Assembly (NCBI GenBank): GCA_963971285.1
Contig: OZ020262.1
Location: 8,996,745 to 9,060,744 of the forward strand
Length of the DNA: 64,000 nucleotides
From: Astropecten irregularis
Taxonomy: Eukaryota; Echinodermata; Asteroidea; Paxillosida; Astropectinidae
Reading direction: 5' to 3'
A model generated the notes under the pieces. That model saw nothing but the letters and a program-made list of their open reading frames with translations, was not told where the DNA came from and ran no database searches. Below are positions 8,501-19,314 of this stretch, piece after piece. The first letter of the stretch is position 1. Each line of letters starts with the position of its first letter. Made by a program: the position numbers and the translations under genes.

Positions 8501-11250
8501 TTTTCCCAAAGTTGTTCTAGATAAAGAACGAAATTGTAACGGGCCGAGCAAGGCGGGGCGTGGCACAAGACTGGTCCGGATGGACCAGGTCGCGCCACTG
8601 AACAACCAAATGTGAAAATATTAATATGAATAAGACAAGACTGACATTGACGCAAAGTAACCAAAGAAATGGGCGTAGAGCAGGCAAATCTCGGGGGCGC
8701 CTCCCAGATAATTTTAATGCAACATAATTAATATTTATAATACAAGACAAACATGGAGCACTTCAAGTTAAATAATACAAATTAAAGATCGACAACACTT
8801 ACAATTAAAGTCAGAGGAGGCCGGAGCAGGCGCGAGGCTGGAGGCTACACACACATATGTGTAAAATGAACACAAATAAACGGGGCAACCAAAAAGTACG
8901 AAACGAAATACCCCGACGTAAGGAAAGTAAATTGTGACCAACGCCCCATCGCCTGCTACGGCCTTTTATACAAGTAGAGTTGGTGAGGCGTGCCTATTTT
9001 GCATAGACCAGGAACGTAGGTGGCGTTTTGTAAGGAGTTTTTGTTACAAAATATAGAATCAAAGAAATGGCTTCCCTTGGTCTTTTTGGAGTTTGTAACA
9101 TTGACTTTTCTGACATTATTCCTTGGAATTATCTTGTGATAGGAGAAGTATGGAACTGTGGGATTAGTGCACATTGATGCTCATAGTGATTGTGCAGACG
9201 AAATAATGGGCGAAAAAATTACGCACGGTACACCTTTCCGACGAGCCTTAGAAGAAGATCTGGTCGACCCCAAGAAAATGATTCAAATTGGCATCCGAGG
9301 ATCGCAATACTCAGCAGACGATACCGTGTGGCAGCGAAGTCTGGTAAGCTGCTCAGGAATAACAAAAACTAGAAGGATGGGACACAAACAAATTTAGAAA
9401 ATAATGGTTAATTTTGGGTTGAAAAAAGTCAGTAACTGGCTTGTAAAAATAGGGAAAACTGAGAAAGGGAAAATGACTCAACGTTTAAAATTACAACTGC
9501 CATTTCTGATCAAGTATGGACTTATTATGGCAAGGAATCATTTTCATGCCACACCTTGATTTTAATATATTAATATCAGAGATGCAACTTTTCAGAATTT
9601 AATTTGCAATCAGATATTGTTATGGAAAGTGAACAAGGAAAAATTGACTGGAGCAGGATTTGAACCAGCGACCGTCGGAATACCGTACCAGCGCTCAAAG
9701 ATAATTGACTATTAGGGTCACCACCAACACCGGCTGGGTAGCGCAGTGGGTAAGAGCGCCGGTACGGTATTCCGAAAGGTCACTGGTTCGAATCCAACTC
9801 CAGTCAATTTTTCTTTGTTCACTTTTCAGTCAGTTTCCCTTGTGGTTATTTGAGAAGTATATTGTTTGGATTTGTTTTCTGAATACACAGGGAGTTCGTG
9901 TCGGTATTCCGGAAGGTTGCTTGTTCGAATCCAACTCCAGTCAATTTTGCTTTGTTCACTTTTCAGTCAGTTTCCCTTCTGGTTATTTGAGAAGTATTGT
10001 TTGGATTTGTTTTCTGAATTCACAGGGAGTTCGTGTCGTTCGATCGGAAGAATGCGATCATAAATCTCTTACTCCCCTGATGTCCGAGGTCAGAGAGATG
10101 ATGGGGGACATCCCCGTTTACATCTCCTTTGACATTGATGGAATTGATCCCGGATTTGCTCCAGGAACTGGTTGGTTGATTAATTAAATTAATTAAAAAT
10201 TAAATTAATTAAATCTGCCACAAAACGAGAGCGTGGCATTCCACTCTGAGCAGGGGCCAAATTCATAGAGCTGCTTAAGCACCAAAATTTGCTTTTAAAA
10301 GCACAAATAAAATCAGTATGCCAGCCAAAATTTCCTGTGAATGTTAAGCTCAGCAGACAATGGCTGAATACATTACAAGTCAAAAGCAGTAAACATCATA
10401 TGAAAATTTGTTTGGCAATCCTGTTTGATCAAGGAAGACTTTTTGTGCTTATAAGCAAATTTTGTGCTTAAGCAGCTCTATGAAATTGACCTCAGATTTC
10501 TCAGGTTGAGAAACTTTCCAATATTTTACTGAATACAGCATCATTCAAACCATCTGCTAACTGAAGTGTTATATCAAATGGGAATGCAAAAAATTGCTGG
10601 AAATTCGGAAAAGTTAAAGAGGTCAAAAATGAGAAAATATCACGAGTGAGCATAAATCATATAATCTGATGATCAACCTTTGTCGGTTATTTTGATCCGT
10701 CATATTTATTGATCGTGTATGCAGGAACACCTGAGATAGGAGGATTGACTCCAGTACAAGGTTTAGAGATCATACGAGGATGTCTCGGTCTAAATGTCAT
10801 CGGGGGCGACGTCGTAGAGGTAATCAAAAAGATCAATCATTAGCAATAACTACAAAGCAATATATAAGGTCCGGGGTCGATTTTCACCAAGCCCTACGAT
10901 CAATCGTAACAACTTGAGCTACAAAGGATAACCCATCGTACCCTACGTAGGGCTGCAATGCATCATAAGTCCATTGATTGATAAGTTACGATGAGTTTGG
11001 TGAAATCGACCCCTGGATTTAATCTTACAAAAAAAGTGAAAAATATAATGAACATTGAATAATTGCATCTTAGGTCTCTGACGTTTCATTATTATGTGGT
11101 ATGTAATGAAATAATCAATAATTACACCTGTTATCCATTTAGGTGTCACCTGCTTTTGACCCGTTTGGAACGACAGCTCTGCTTGCGGCCAACCTGCTAT
11201 TTGAGATGTTATGTGTACTTCCGGGAGTAAAATACCCATCCACATCATAA
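5543..11250 (+). CDS. AGMAT: Agmatinase (ureohydrolase family), seven exons, complete
   Basis: Exons: 5,543-5,756; 7,250-7,372; 7,607-7,791; about 9,146-9,343; 10,026-10,170; 10,725-10,819; 11,143-11,250. They join in frame to about 355 aa, close to the 352 aa of human AGMAT. The start is fixed by an in-frame TAA just upstream. Residues 1-45 are basic and Ser/Ala-rich, suiting a mitochondrial presequence. Family manganese ligands are present: GGDH (His163), DAHSD (Asp185, His187, Asp189) and SFDID (Asp276, Asp278). VGIPLDTGTTNRSG and PGTGTPEIGGLTP are agmatinase-type rather than arginase-type. The enzyme family hydrolyses agmatine or related guanidino compounds to the amine plus urea; the true substrate of animal AGMAT proteins is debated. 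The exon 4 acceptor is uncertain by one or two codons (9,143, 9,146 or 9,149). A second in-frame acceptor for exon 5 exists at 9,891. Confidence 0.93.
5785..6826. mobile_element. Mutator-like element with ~78-bp TIRs and 9-bp target duplication
   Basis: The inverted ends (5,785-5,863 and about 6,750-6,826) match almost perfectly over 75-80 bp, beginning CGCAGTGGCTATCGTTACGG. TTTATTCAA is repeated at 5,776-5,784 and 6,827-6,835. Long TIRs plus a 9-bp duplication are the hallmark of MULEs. The 1,042-bp element encodes nothing recognisable, so it is non-autonomous. It sits in agmatinase intron 1, only 28 bp after the exon 1 donor. A fragment of TTAA MITE family 1 is nested at about 6,385-6,525. 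Confidence 0.75.
7398..7527. mobile_element. 130-bp foldback MITE in agmatinase intron 2
   Basis: The element starts GGGTGCATTCGTTTAGCT and ends with its exact reverse complement. ATT flanks both sides. The internal 90 bp is non-coding. The 3-bp duplication hints at a Harbinger-type source. A diverged relative beginning GGTGCGTTCGAGTAGCT lies at about 52,971. Confidence 0.6.
7905..8218. repeat. Dispersed repeat family 3 (AGGAGGGCCTGA / AGCAGGATC foldback)
   Basis: Family 3 has two arms that pair: GTAATAAACTCCTGCAAACT...TTGGAGTTAGGAGGGCCTGA and a reverse copy ending TCCTCCTAATTC, around a GATCCT-GCTAGGATC core. Related copies are at 12,195-12,365, 16,985-17,115, 39,875-39,995, 47,675-47,735 and 51,115-51,325. 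It is non-coding and lies in agmatinase intron 3. Confidence 0.5.
8234..8443 (-). mobile_element. MITE family 2, nearly complete copy
   Basis: The copy runs from AAGCTGCTTAGCACAAAAAT to GTGCTAAGCAGCTCTATGAAATTGG, so both ends carry the family's inverted repeat. It lies in agmatinase intron 3. Confidence 0.6.
9624..9832. mobile_element. Foldback tRNA-derived SINE in agmatinase intron 4
   Basis: The right half (about 9,731-9,832, plus strand) has a tRNA-like A box (TGGGTAGCGCAGTGGGTAAG), a B box (GGTTCGAAT) and the tail CAGTCAATTTTTCTTTGTTC. The left half (9,624-9,693) is the same 3' part in reverse orientation, so the unit can form a ~70-bp stem around a 35-bp loop. No intact tRNA cloverleaf is present. 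Confidence 0.6.
9766..10038 (+). repeat. ~135-bp tandem duplication spanning a SINE tail and the start of agmatinase exon 5
   Basis: Two successive units (about 9,766-9,902 and 9,902-10,038) share the SINE B-box region, the SINE tail, the intron end (TTGTTTTCTGAATWCACAG) and the first 13 bases of exon 5 (GGAGTTCGTGTCG). The duplication therefore copies the splice acceptor. The upstream acceptor lies 135 nt (45 codons) before the annotated one, and the frame between them has no stop. Confidence 0.7.
10255..10492. mobile_element. GCTTAAGCAC-type MITE (family 4) in agmatinase intron 5
   Basis: The element starts GGGGCCAAATTCATAGAGCTGCTTAAGCACC and ends GCTTAAGCAGCTCTATGAAATTG, so its ends are inverted repeats related to family 2 but its core differs (CAGTATGCCAGCC...AATCCTGTTTGATCAAGGAAG). 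A second copy is split by a LINE at 42,106-43,295. Confidence 0.6.
10871..11016. mobile_element. Palindromic MITE (family 5) in agmatinase intron 6
   Basis: The ends are GGGGTCGATTTTCACCAAG and TTTGGTGAAATCGACCCC. The interior contains GATCGTAACT and GGGTTATCCTTCGTAACTCG-like blocks that pair with each other. Further copies are at 11,640-11,773, 21,488-21,905 (a cluster), 23,648-23,797 and 50,352-50,500. Confidence 0.6.
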
Positions 11251-11284
11251 AGTAATAACAACTTTAAGAATCTGTCAAACTTTA

Positions 11285-11527
11285 AGAAGGTAGGTTTGCG
11301 GTGACACCGTGTAATCTCTTTTGTGAGAGTGTGTGGTTCTGAGAAGAACTGGTGGTAATATACCGACGTTTCGAACAGTGTGCTCTGTTCGTCCTCAGGA
11401 GAATGTACTGAGGACGAACAGAGCACATTGTTCGGAATGTCAAGATAATACCAACAGTTTTTCTCAGAACCACACACTCTCACAGAAGAGATTACTTGTA
11501 CATGGTTTCACCACAAACCTACCTTCT
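11285..11527. mobile_element. Long perfect-stem foldback element
   Basis: The segment AAGGTAGGTTTGCGGTGACA...CTCAGGAGAATG pairs with a reverse copy ending AAACCTACCTT, giving arms of about 115 bp around GAACAGAGCACA blocks. It lies 35 bp after the agmatinase stop codon and may therefore be in the 3' UTR. A half copy is present at 52,680-52,830. Confidence 0.6.
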
Positions 11528-11639
11528 TTAAGTACTTCTACCATGCAAAGCTAAGCTTCAAGTCTAATTGACTGTGAGACTTTTCACAAATTATGCTTCC
11601 TAACAAAGTAACAATACTCCAAAAATTGCAGTGATGCCA

Positions 11640-11773
11640 AGGGTCGAAGCCCTACGATCGATCGTAACTCGAGTTACGAAGGATAACCCATCGTATCCTA
11701 CGTAGGGCTGCAATGCATAATAACTCCTATGATTGATAGTAAGTTACGATGAGTTTGGTGAAATCGACCCCTG
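11640..11773. mobile_element. Palindromic MITE family 5, second copy
   Basis: The copy begins GGGTCGAAGCCCTACGATCG and ends GTTTGGTGAAATCGACCCC. The left terminus is shortened. Confidence 0.55.
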
Positions 11774-12194
11774 TACATATTAGCATACTTCTTATAATGA
11801 AGTGCTACTTAGGTTTAATTATTATGTGTGATTTTATTTTAAAGTTTAATTGAATTTTTAATCATGTATTGAAAGGGTACACAGTTGATCAATAATCAAT
11901 GTATTGATTAGTCTTTTAAGGTAAATATGGGCGTGTTTCTTTCTTTTAAAATTCAATACAAGTACTGAACTTCTGCAAACTACTCAAAAGCCCTGAATAC
12001 GTAATAATTTATTCAATTAAATTATTTGGTTGTGCAGTTTGTATGAATTCAGCATTTTTACTCCTACAAAAAGTAGATAGTATTGCCATTGGTGAAGTGT
12101 TTTTATATTTTAAATATTTTAAATATATTAAAATTAAATGAAATTACTTTTAATAATAATGAATTTTCACAAATCTTTCAATTATCAATTTAAG

Positions 12195-12368
12195 TAATAA
12201 ACTGCTGCAAACTGCTCATCAGCCAAAATGACCTGAAATATATCAAATGCTTAAAGTTAGGAGGGCCTGACGCGTTTCGATCCTAGCAGGATCTTTCTCA
12301 AAGGCTCTTTCTCTTCAGCCTAGGATCAAAACGCGTCAGGCCCTCCTACATATGTAACTTTAAGCAAT
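12195..12368. repeat. Repeat family 3 copy
   Basis: The copy contains AATAAACTGCTGCAAACTGC, AGTTAGGAGGGCCTGACGCG and the reverse block ACGCGTCAGGCCCTCCTA around the GATCCTAGCAGGATC core. Confidence 0.5.
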
Positions 12369-12369
12369 T

Positions 12370-14490
12370 ATCAATTTACACTGTATTCATTTTTTTTAAA
12401 TTATTGCTAATTATTATTTGGCGTGCAAAAAATGAAATTCTTGAAATCAATTATCTATAAAATTACTATAACATGTAGGCTACTATGCAAAAATGTTTCA
12501 ATAATAATACTAAGTTGCAATTATATTTTTAGAGCATCAGATTTTAGTGATCTGGTTTGATTAAAAATGGAAAGATTTCTGTGCAATTTACATACTTTGT
12601 CCTTGACCAAGATGCTTTGTGCTTCATTCAACTCAAGAGTACAATGGAAATAGAGTTGGTTGATGTGCCCAAAAAAAACATTTTTGTTCTGAAACAGAAA
12701 AAAACAGGCAGCATTGCAGCCAGACACACATTTAGACCAGAGACCTGAAAATAATGGCCTAGGAAATCCTTTAAAGGTCACAAGTATGCCTTATGATTTT
12801 AAACAGAACTATTATTTTAATGTATTGTACACAGGCCAAGAATTATGCTTAGTAAATTTAACATATTGACTATTTTATGCATATACATGTATGTAATTAA
12901 TTAAATAAAACAACAAATATGTATTGGAGATGAATTTGGTTTGTCTCTAATTCTCTCAGTCAAACATCCTTGCTTTTTTGGTCACTGAACAATGCTTGAC
13001 AATGTAGCTGGAGTGAAAACAAGCATGTTTAGCACAATGCACTGGAGTGTGACGTGTGCTTGCATAGTGCTTGCACAATAAGTGACGTATTGCCGACCAA
13101 CAAAATACATGTATTCTATTTTGACCAACAGAACTGAATGTGCAGTTTTTTAAACAGAACATGATGAGCCTGATTAAGAATCCATGAAATCAGTCTAAAA
13201 ACAAGATTCTTAATACTAATAGGTATTAAACATCACAAGAAAAACAATTTGAACTAAAAAAAAAATGGATTTGTGATGAGTTATACTTAGGCCTAGTTGA
13301 CAAATTAATTCTGCAATAGGGCCTAGGGCAGGCCTATTTCTACCTCCATGCCTAGACCAAGCATGGAGGGAGGAAAGTTGGGCGCTTTAATTTTGGGGTA
13401 TTAATTATTATTTTGAAATTTTTTTTCAAAAAAGAGAATTTTCTCTCAACCTTATCATTCCAACAACCTAAATGACCACGGAGGAAAATGTTCTTAATTC
13501 TTCAAGTTCATGGAATGACTACTCAAAGTCGAGCAACCAAGCACGCTACGGCGCTAGTAGTAGTACTAGTAGTATAAAACACTAGCCAACTTAAATCATA
13601 AATTAAATGCAGTTGGACCGGACTCGACTCGACCAGTGGCCAGTGTCCGAAACAAGGTCAACTCACTAGGGTCAAGCTTGGCAAGGAGCAACATGTGCCT
13701 GTGACAGAACTAAATATCTGGACACGTGCAGGATCTGTTACAAGTGTAAAGTACATGCAATACTACTAGGCAATGAAATCTAATGTTATTTACCAATTTG
13801 AATAGTATAGATGTAATGCAGCGATGACTGTGGGCGCATCCATCTTGCTTTTGGTATTGACCTTTGACACAACTTTGCTCCCGTAGACGTGATTCAAGCC
13901 ACATTACCACATTATAAAGTTATCAGAATGCACAAAAAAATGTGTGTTTATGTAAATTTGTGACGAGCAATTTCAATAGATACAGTAACTACAGCTCTAT
14001 ATAACTCCACATCAATGATCCAAGTGGCATGAACTTGAAAATAATAGGGATCGAGTAAGGCTTAGACATTTTTTCAGCAAAACCACAAGGGGCGTGGCCA
14101 ATAAATAATAGGACCTTCTAATCCTGTCGATTGAGCAAGACCTGGGGAAACAGGGATTCATCATTTATATTACAGGAGATGATTTCAAATTGCGACTTTG
14201 ATAAGATCACTGCTAATGAGTCTGACCCAGTAATTAATTAACGATGCAACATTTTTCTTTTTTAAATTAAATTGCTGGACATTAGTTCAATCGTATCTGT
14301 GATGGTTACACTTTGCATAAAAAAAATTTACCTAATTAATATCGATGTTTATGGATTTCGTTTTTTCCAGTTATCAAAGGATTGAATGGTTCTTGAGTTG
14401 AGACTATTTCTAAGCTCCCCCCACGTCCACCACATTATAACGTCCAAGGTTCAAGTGCATGACCCGTTAGGCCGTCACAAAAGAATTTCC
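12370..14490. other. Intergenic stretch without a recognised gene
   Basis: I see only short chance frames on both strands. The DNA is AT-rich and includes several A or T homopolymer runs and short inverted repeats. No family copy described elsewhere in the window is evident. Confidence 0.4.
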
Positions 14491-14495
14491 CAGTG

Positions 14496-14503
14496 TATAT
14501 AAG
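14496..14503 (+). promoter_or_regulatory. TATA-like box upstream of the first SLC16-like gene
   Basis: TATATAAG stands about 250 bp before the start codon at 14,750. A start of transcription some 30 bp further on would give a 5' leader of roughly 220 nt without need for another exon. Assignment rests on sequence and distance only. Confidence 0.4.
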
Positions 14504-14749
14504 TGGTTGAATGCAGGTGTATTGCTGCTGCATTATCATAATCTAAATTTCACTGTCTGCCCGGTTTACAAATAAATATAGTGTTTCCTATTACGTGACT
14601 CGTGGAACGAATCAAATTGCACTTTGAGGCCGGGACGGTCGATCATTCCAGGGTAGTGACGGGTGAGCTCTATGGGTAGAGACCATCTAGTTAACTCAGT
14701 GGAGCTGGTATAAGCATGGAGGTAACCTCCATGGGTACTATAAGTGAGC

Positions 14750-17348
14750 ATGAGATCGGGAGCCGACATTGGGTCAACTTTACAACAAGGAAAACCATCA
14801 TTGAGGAAGATCAGGCCTAGTACTATGGAGCGCCTACAGTGTCAAGCTGCCAATGGCAGATGTAGATGGGGAATAGTTATTGTCGTTGCAACTCACATCG
14901 TTCTTGCTCTTCAATTTGGTATCTTGCGATCTGGTGGCGTCTTGTATCTCAGCTGGCAAAATGAATTCAACACCAACGATAAAGATACAGCGGCCATTCA
15001 GAGCATCATGTCGTCAATGATGGCTTTAAGCGGTAAAACTTACTTTCAATCATATGCATCATAATTATAATAGCATGAAGGGTGTGCTTTACCTTTAAGT
15101 TCTCTGAATGTGAAACCATCACGACACAATTATTTTGTTCTTGTCAGGAATTTTTGGCGGCATTTTGACGAAACGAACCGGTTGCAGATTCACGGGAATG
15201 CTGGGTGGATTCCTGACTTCATTAGGTATCTTCTGCAGTTGTTGGGTAAACAGCATCCACCAAATCTACGCCACAGCAGCAATTACAGGTTTGTAATAGT
15301 TGTTTTCAATGGTTTTTAGCTTTGCAAAGTAATGCTGGTAATAATTATATATAATCAGTCATTGCGTTGTTTTTTGTTTTACTTAAATGCGTACAGGATT
15401 GGATTGGTAAAATTGTCATACAATGTCATCATTGGAAACTGACAGTGAAAAACCGCTCACGAAATTTTCAAATCTATATTCACAGGAGTTTTGATCTTAC
15501 GTACCCTGTATGTTCCTATCAGTATCATTTTCATTCTGAAAGTTCTGTGATCATTTCTGTTTTAGTATCTTTATACCAATGTATACGTTTCATTTATGTT
15601 TGCATTAGGGTGTGGTGTGGGAGTTTCCACCATCTCATCCGTAGTTGTGGTTGCCAAGTATTTCAGGAAGAGATACAAGTTTGCCCATTCATTGACCTAT
15701 TCTGGAGTAGGCAGTGGTATCATGGCCTTACCACCTCTCGTTCAATATCTTTTGGATATTTATGGATGGCGAGGAGCGAGTCTAATCGTCTCTGCAATAC
15801 TGGCCAATTCTGTTGCACTTTGCGCACTTTTCCGGCCAGTTCCCGAACAGAAGAAGACAACGGAAGACCAAGATACCGAGACAAAAGATCAACCTTTGGG
15901 GCAAATTGCTGTAAGCAACATTCAGTGTGACTCTGATCAGTCTTCAAGTAGGCCTCGTGAAACGGATGGTGAGGATGCCTCCGATTCTGAAGAAGTTCAA
16001 GTTCTAAGTACATCACCTCAATCTGAGAGCATTGGGAATAACGTTAAGAAGTCCAGGCGAACCAGTAATGTGTTAAAGAGATGCACAGCCAGTCTAGGGT
16101 TTAATTTCTTCACGAAAAGCTACCGCTTCGTACTCTTGTGTCTTTCTAGAATGGAATTCTATATTCCATATAGTGGATTTATCCTGTATGCTGTTCCCCA
16201 CGCCCAGAATATCGGCGTGACGCCCTCTACGGCCGCGTTGTTAATCAGTTTAGTCGGCATCGGAAGTCTACTTGGTCGTCTTGGAAACGGTTTATTAGTG
16301 AGCTGGAAGCTATCTGCTGAACATGTTACTGCAATCTTGATGGTTTCGGCTGGTGGAACTCTTCTTCTTGTCCTGACAGACAAGTACATTCTTTTTGCGA
16401 TCGCTTCGTTTGTTCAGGGGTTCAATTCTGGTTTCTACGGCGCCATCTCTGTGGTCCTAGCCAGGCGTTTTATTGGTCTGAACAATCTAGCTGTCGGTAT
16501 CGGACTGTTGCAGTTTTGGGGAGGCATTGGAGTGCTAACTGGACCTGTCCTGGCAGGTAATAACTCGTAAATTCTATTGAAACATACCCTAACCCTAACC
16601 TTAACCCTATAACCCTCTGGGTATAGCTCAGCTGGTGAGAGCGCCGGTACGGTGTCCCGAAGGTCGCTGGTTCGAATCTCGCTCCAGTCAATTTTTCCTT
16701 GTCCACTTTTCAATGACTTATTATTCAGTCAGTTTCCCTTGTGGCTATTTGAAGATTAAAAAAGCTTACCAGATTTAACTTCACAATTTACATAATTTTC
16801 GCAATTGAAGTAGATATTAAGCTCTTGTGGTGAGCAGATGGCCGACGTAATAAATATAACGAGATATATACAGGATGATCCGATTACATCATTCATTATC
16901 ATCGACCAATGAGTTGAAAAAAATATTATTTCAGCCAAGTTTTAAAACAAACTAAGCAACAATATCGTTTGCATCCTAATACACTTTTAGCAGTTCGATA
17001 AAGATCCTGCTAGGATCGAAACGCGTCAGGCTCTCCTATAACTCCAAGCATTTTATAAATTTCAAATCATTATTAATTTTTGCCGATGAGCAGTTTGCAG
17101 CAGTTTATTACTTTATTAAATAATACACTCAATAAATGTGCATGTACACATTATATAACATTGATTTATTTTCTCTAATTCCTTATCATGCAGGTTGGTT
17201 GCTGGACGTAACAGGAAGTTATGCCACCGTGTTCCTTATAATAGCAGGACTGTACGTGCTCTGTGCTTTACAAATGCTTCTCTTTCCATTACTGAAACGG
17301 ATTGAACCTGGAATAGAAATCAACCCATCGGAATATGAATCAGTGTAG
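14750..17348 (+). CDS. SLC16/monocarboxylate-transporter-like protein, copy A
   Basis: Exons: 14,750-15,032; 15,148-15,288; 15,609-16,556; 17,194-17,348, all joined in phase 1, giving 508 aa. An in-frame TAA lies three codons before the ATG. The protein is a major-facilitator carrier: about six membrane segments, a charged cytoplasmic loop (residues ~220-300, Asp/Glu/Ser-rich), then six more. KRYKFAHSLTYSGVGSG and LLDIYGWRGASL match the conserved SLC16 segment YFxKRRxLAxGLAxAGSxxG and YGWRGA. The first helix lacks the classic DGGWGW motif and reads CRWGIVIVV instead. The C-terminus is short. The family carries monocarboxylates or other small organic solutes through the plasma membrane; the substrate cannot be read from sequence. 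It is a tandem duplicate of the gene at 19,958-25,858. Confidence 0.85.
16612..16752 (+). mobile_element. tRNA-derived SINE in intron 3 of SLC16-like copy A
   Basis: The copy starts GGGTATAGCTCAGCTGGTGA (A box), continues with GGTTCGAATCTC (B box) and ends with the family tail CAGTCAATTTTTCCTTGTCC and CAGTTTCCCTTGTGGCTATT. It is preceded by six CCCTAA-like units (about 16,586-16,614) that resemble telomere repeats. Confidence 0.6.
16985..17115. repeat. Repeat family 3 half copy
   Basis: GATCCTGCTAGGATCGAAACGCGTCAGG is followed by the block ending GAGCAGTTTGCAGCAGTTTATTA. It lies in intron 3 of SLC16-like copy A. Confidence 0.45.
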
Positions 17349-17385
17349 ACTTCCAAGACCGACACTAACTTCAGCCAGGGCCAAT

Positions 17386-17616
17386 TTCATGAAGCTGATT
17401 ATCACCAAAAAAATTGCTTAGCACAAAAATAGCTTGGCCAATAAAACAAACCAATATTGAAAATTCCATTTGATATTCATGGTCAGCGAACAATAGCCAA
17501 AGAACAATTGATGCACAACACACGGACATTTTGTTGTTAATCCTGTTTTTAATTAAGACAGAAATGACATGCTTATAGCGAATATTTGTGCTAAGCAGCT
17601 CTATGAAATTGGCCCA
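17386..17616. mobile_element. MITE family 2, complete copy
   Basis: The copy starts GGGCCAATTTCATGAAGCTG and ends GCAGCTCTATGAAATTGGCCC, about 230 bp. It lies 38 bp after the stop codon of SLC16-like copy A, probably in its 3' UTR. Confidence 0.65.
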
Positions 17617-17680
17617 GGCCAAGACTAAGGCCAAGGCTTATAGGATTTGGAACAGGCCTCAGAGGTATACTAGGCCTATA

Positions 17681-18024
17681 ATACTTTGGTAGCATGTACC
17701 GAAACAGAAATCTTCACATATTTACCTACAGGGTATAAATATGGTGATGGTAGAAACATACCGTTAAGAATTTTCTGTCTGAAATGCTGTATTTATCCAG
17801 AAAAGAGTCAAACCAATAACCAAAAACAATTTTGATGTTTTAAAGAAAAAAAATAACGGTGAAAAGTTTGGCGTTTTCCACCGCCGTTTCTCAAAAAAGT
17901 GGGCACCGTATGGGACTGAAATTTTCACAGATGACTTACTGTATCTGCCTTGATATTGTTGCCCATGAACCTGCATTTTCTTTGACAAAAACCAAAGTAT
18001 GTTAATTGTATTACCTTTAAGACA
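17681..18024 (-). mobile_element. TTAA MITE family 1 copy
   Basis: This reverse-oriented copy runs from ATACTTTGGTAGCATGTACC through GTGGGCACCGTATGGGACTG to AAAACCAAAGTATGTTAATTG. The ends are diverged. Confidence 0.6.
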
Positions 18025-18313
18025 ATAGCATATGCATAAGTTTATTTAAACCCATTCAAGACCAATGAGCTGCTCCTTAATATAAATTGAGTTTGACACC
18101 GTTTCCTTCCCCGCATGTACGTATACAGTATCATTTAAAACTTGTTACCTCATAACAAACTGATCCTGATTAAGGATCTCCTGCATGCATCCATGTTTTA
18201 CGTCACGGTGACGCAATAGTATATTATGCATAATTACCGTTTTAGTGTTAAGATATTGTATTTAAGACTAAAAAGATTAAAAAAAATCGGTCAGGATTCA
18301 ACATTTTAAATAA

Positions 18314-18450
18314 ATGTTCACAAATCATGATGAAGCTATGCATTATAACGTGTCGCATGTTCAGCTCAGCTGGTTTATAATGTTAGCAGCAGTAATATCT
18401 TGGGGAACTTCAGCCTTTGGTGTATGGAGTGAAATGTTTTCAACATCCAG
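18314..18450 (+). pseudogene. Orphan first exon of a transporter-like gene
   Basis: From an ATG preceded directly by an in-frame TAA, 45 codons run to a good donor (TCCAG|GTAGGT). The peptide contains VQLSWFIMLAAVISWGTSAF followed by GVWSEMFS, a typical first membrane helix of an MFS/SLC16 carrier, where the family often has SFGVF before a charged turn. It ends in phase 2, whereas exons 2 of both neighbouring SLC16-like genes need phase 1, so it cannot simply be an alternative first exon of either. No partner exon is seen before 19,958. It is either the remains of a third paralogue or part of a gene with unseen exons. Confidence 0.45.
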
Positions 18451-18717
18451 GTAGGTGCCTATAATAATATCATGATTCAAAACCATATAGTCAGTGGATT
18501 TACTGTGCCTTTATCCTTGTTATTGATAGCAGGCAGGGCTTGTTGATCACAAGTCCAAAGGTCATTGCCGCTCGTGTTGGTAGTGCTGATGAATCCATAG
18601 TCATAACAGTTGCTGCAATAATACACGTATTCATTTGACCCAGACTTGAACTTCAATGTTGTATAGCAGACTAAAGCAGTACAATTACATGTACACTAAA
18701 ACTCCGGGATGAAAGTT

Positions 18718-18762
18718 TATTGGTGGTGGTGGTGGTGGTGGTGGTGGTGGGGGGGGGGGTGT
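18718..18762 (+). repeat. (GGT)n microsatellite with G run
   Basis: About eight GGT/GGTGGT units pass into a run of ten or so G. Confidence 0.7.
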
Positions 18763-18811
18763 TACTATGTAGGTTGGGGCTGGACTAGCCCCACACATAG
18801 GGCTGGACATG

Positions 18812-19266
18812 CAGGCGCGGTTCTACGGGGGGGGGGGGGGGCTAGGGGGCCTTGAGCCCCCAAAATATTTTGTCTATTTTGGCCGACCCGACCGCCGTGG
18901 CCCGCTGGTCCGGGAGGGCCACGAGGAGGGACTCTGACTCCGAGAACGGGGCCTCGGCGCCTCCGAACCTACCGTCCGGCGCGCCGCCGGGCCCCACGGG
19001 TCGTTCTGGCACATTTTTGGAATGGCCGATTTGCCTCAGAGTCCGAGAGAGAGCAGTGGGTCGCCTGGCGTATAGTGGAGGGGGGGGGGGGGCCCCCAAA
19101 AAAAACACTGCAATTGTTTCAGTTATTAAGCGCCCGTTACAGAAAAACGCGTTGTGCGGGCTATATGTGCATGTTTTTTCGACCCCTAATAAGACATAGC
19201 AGAAGCGAGTGTTAGAAGAACCCAAAATAATTATTTGATCTTCTAGCCCCCCCCAAAAAAAAAAAA

Positions 19267-19297
<31 letters not shown>

Positions 19298-19314
19298 CTC
19301 TAGAACCGCGCCTG
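18812..19314. mobile_element. GC-rich hAT-like MITE
   Basis: The 14-bp ends CAGGCGCGGTTCTA and TAGAACCGCGCCTG are exact inverted repeats, and each is followed inward by a G or C homopolymer run. CAGG-starting ends with a G-rich subterminal zone are frequent in hAT elements. I see no clear 8-bp target duplication. The interior is far richer in GC than its surroundings and gives long chance frames. An (AAT)n run sits inside the right end (about 19,262-19,296). Confidence 0.55.

Noticed and set aside
9705-10187. 160-codon frame over the SINE as a separate gene
   Set aside because: It is the in-frame run of SINE plus intron plus agmatinase exon 5; only 10,026-10,170 is supported as coding by the family.
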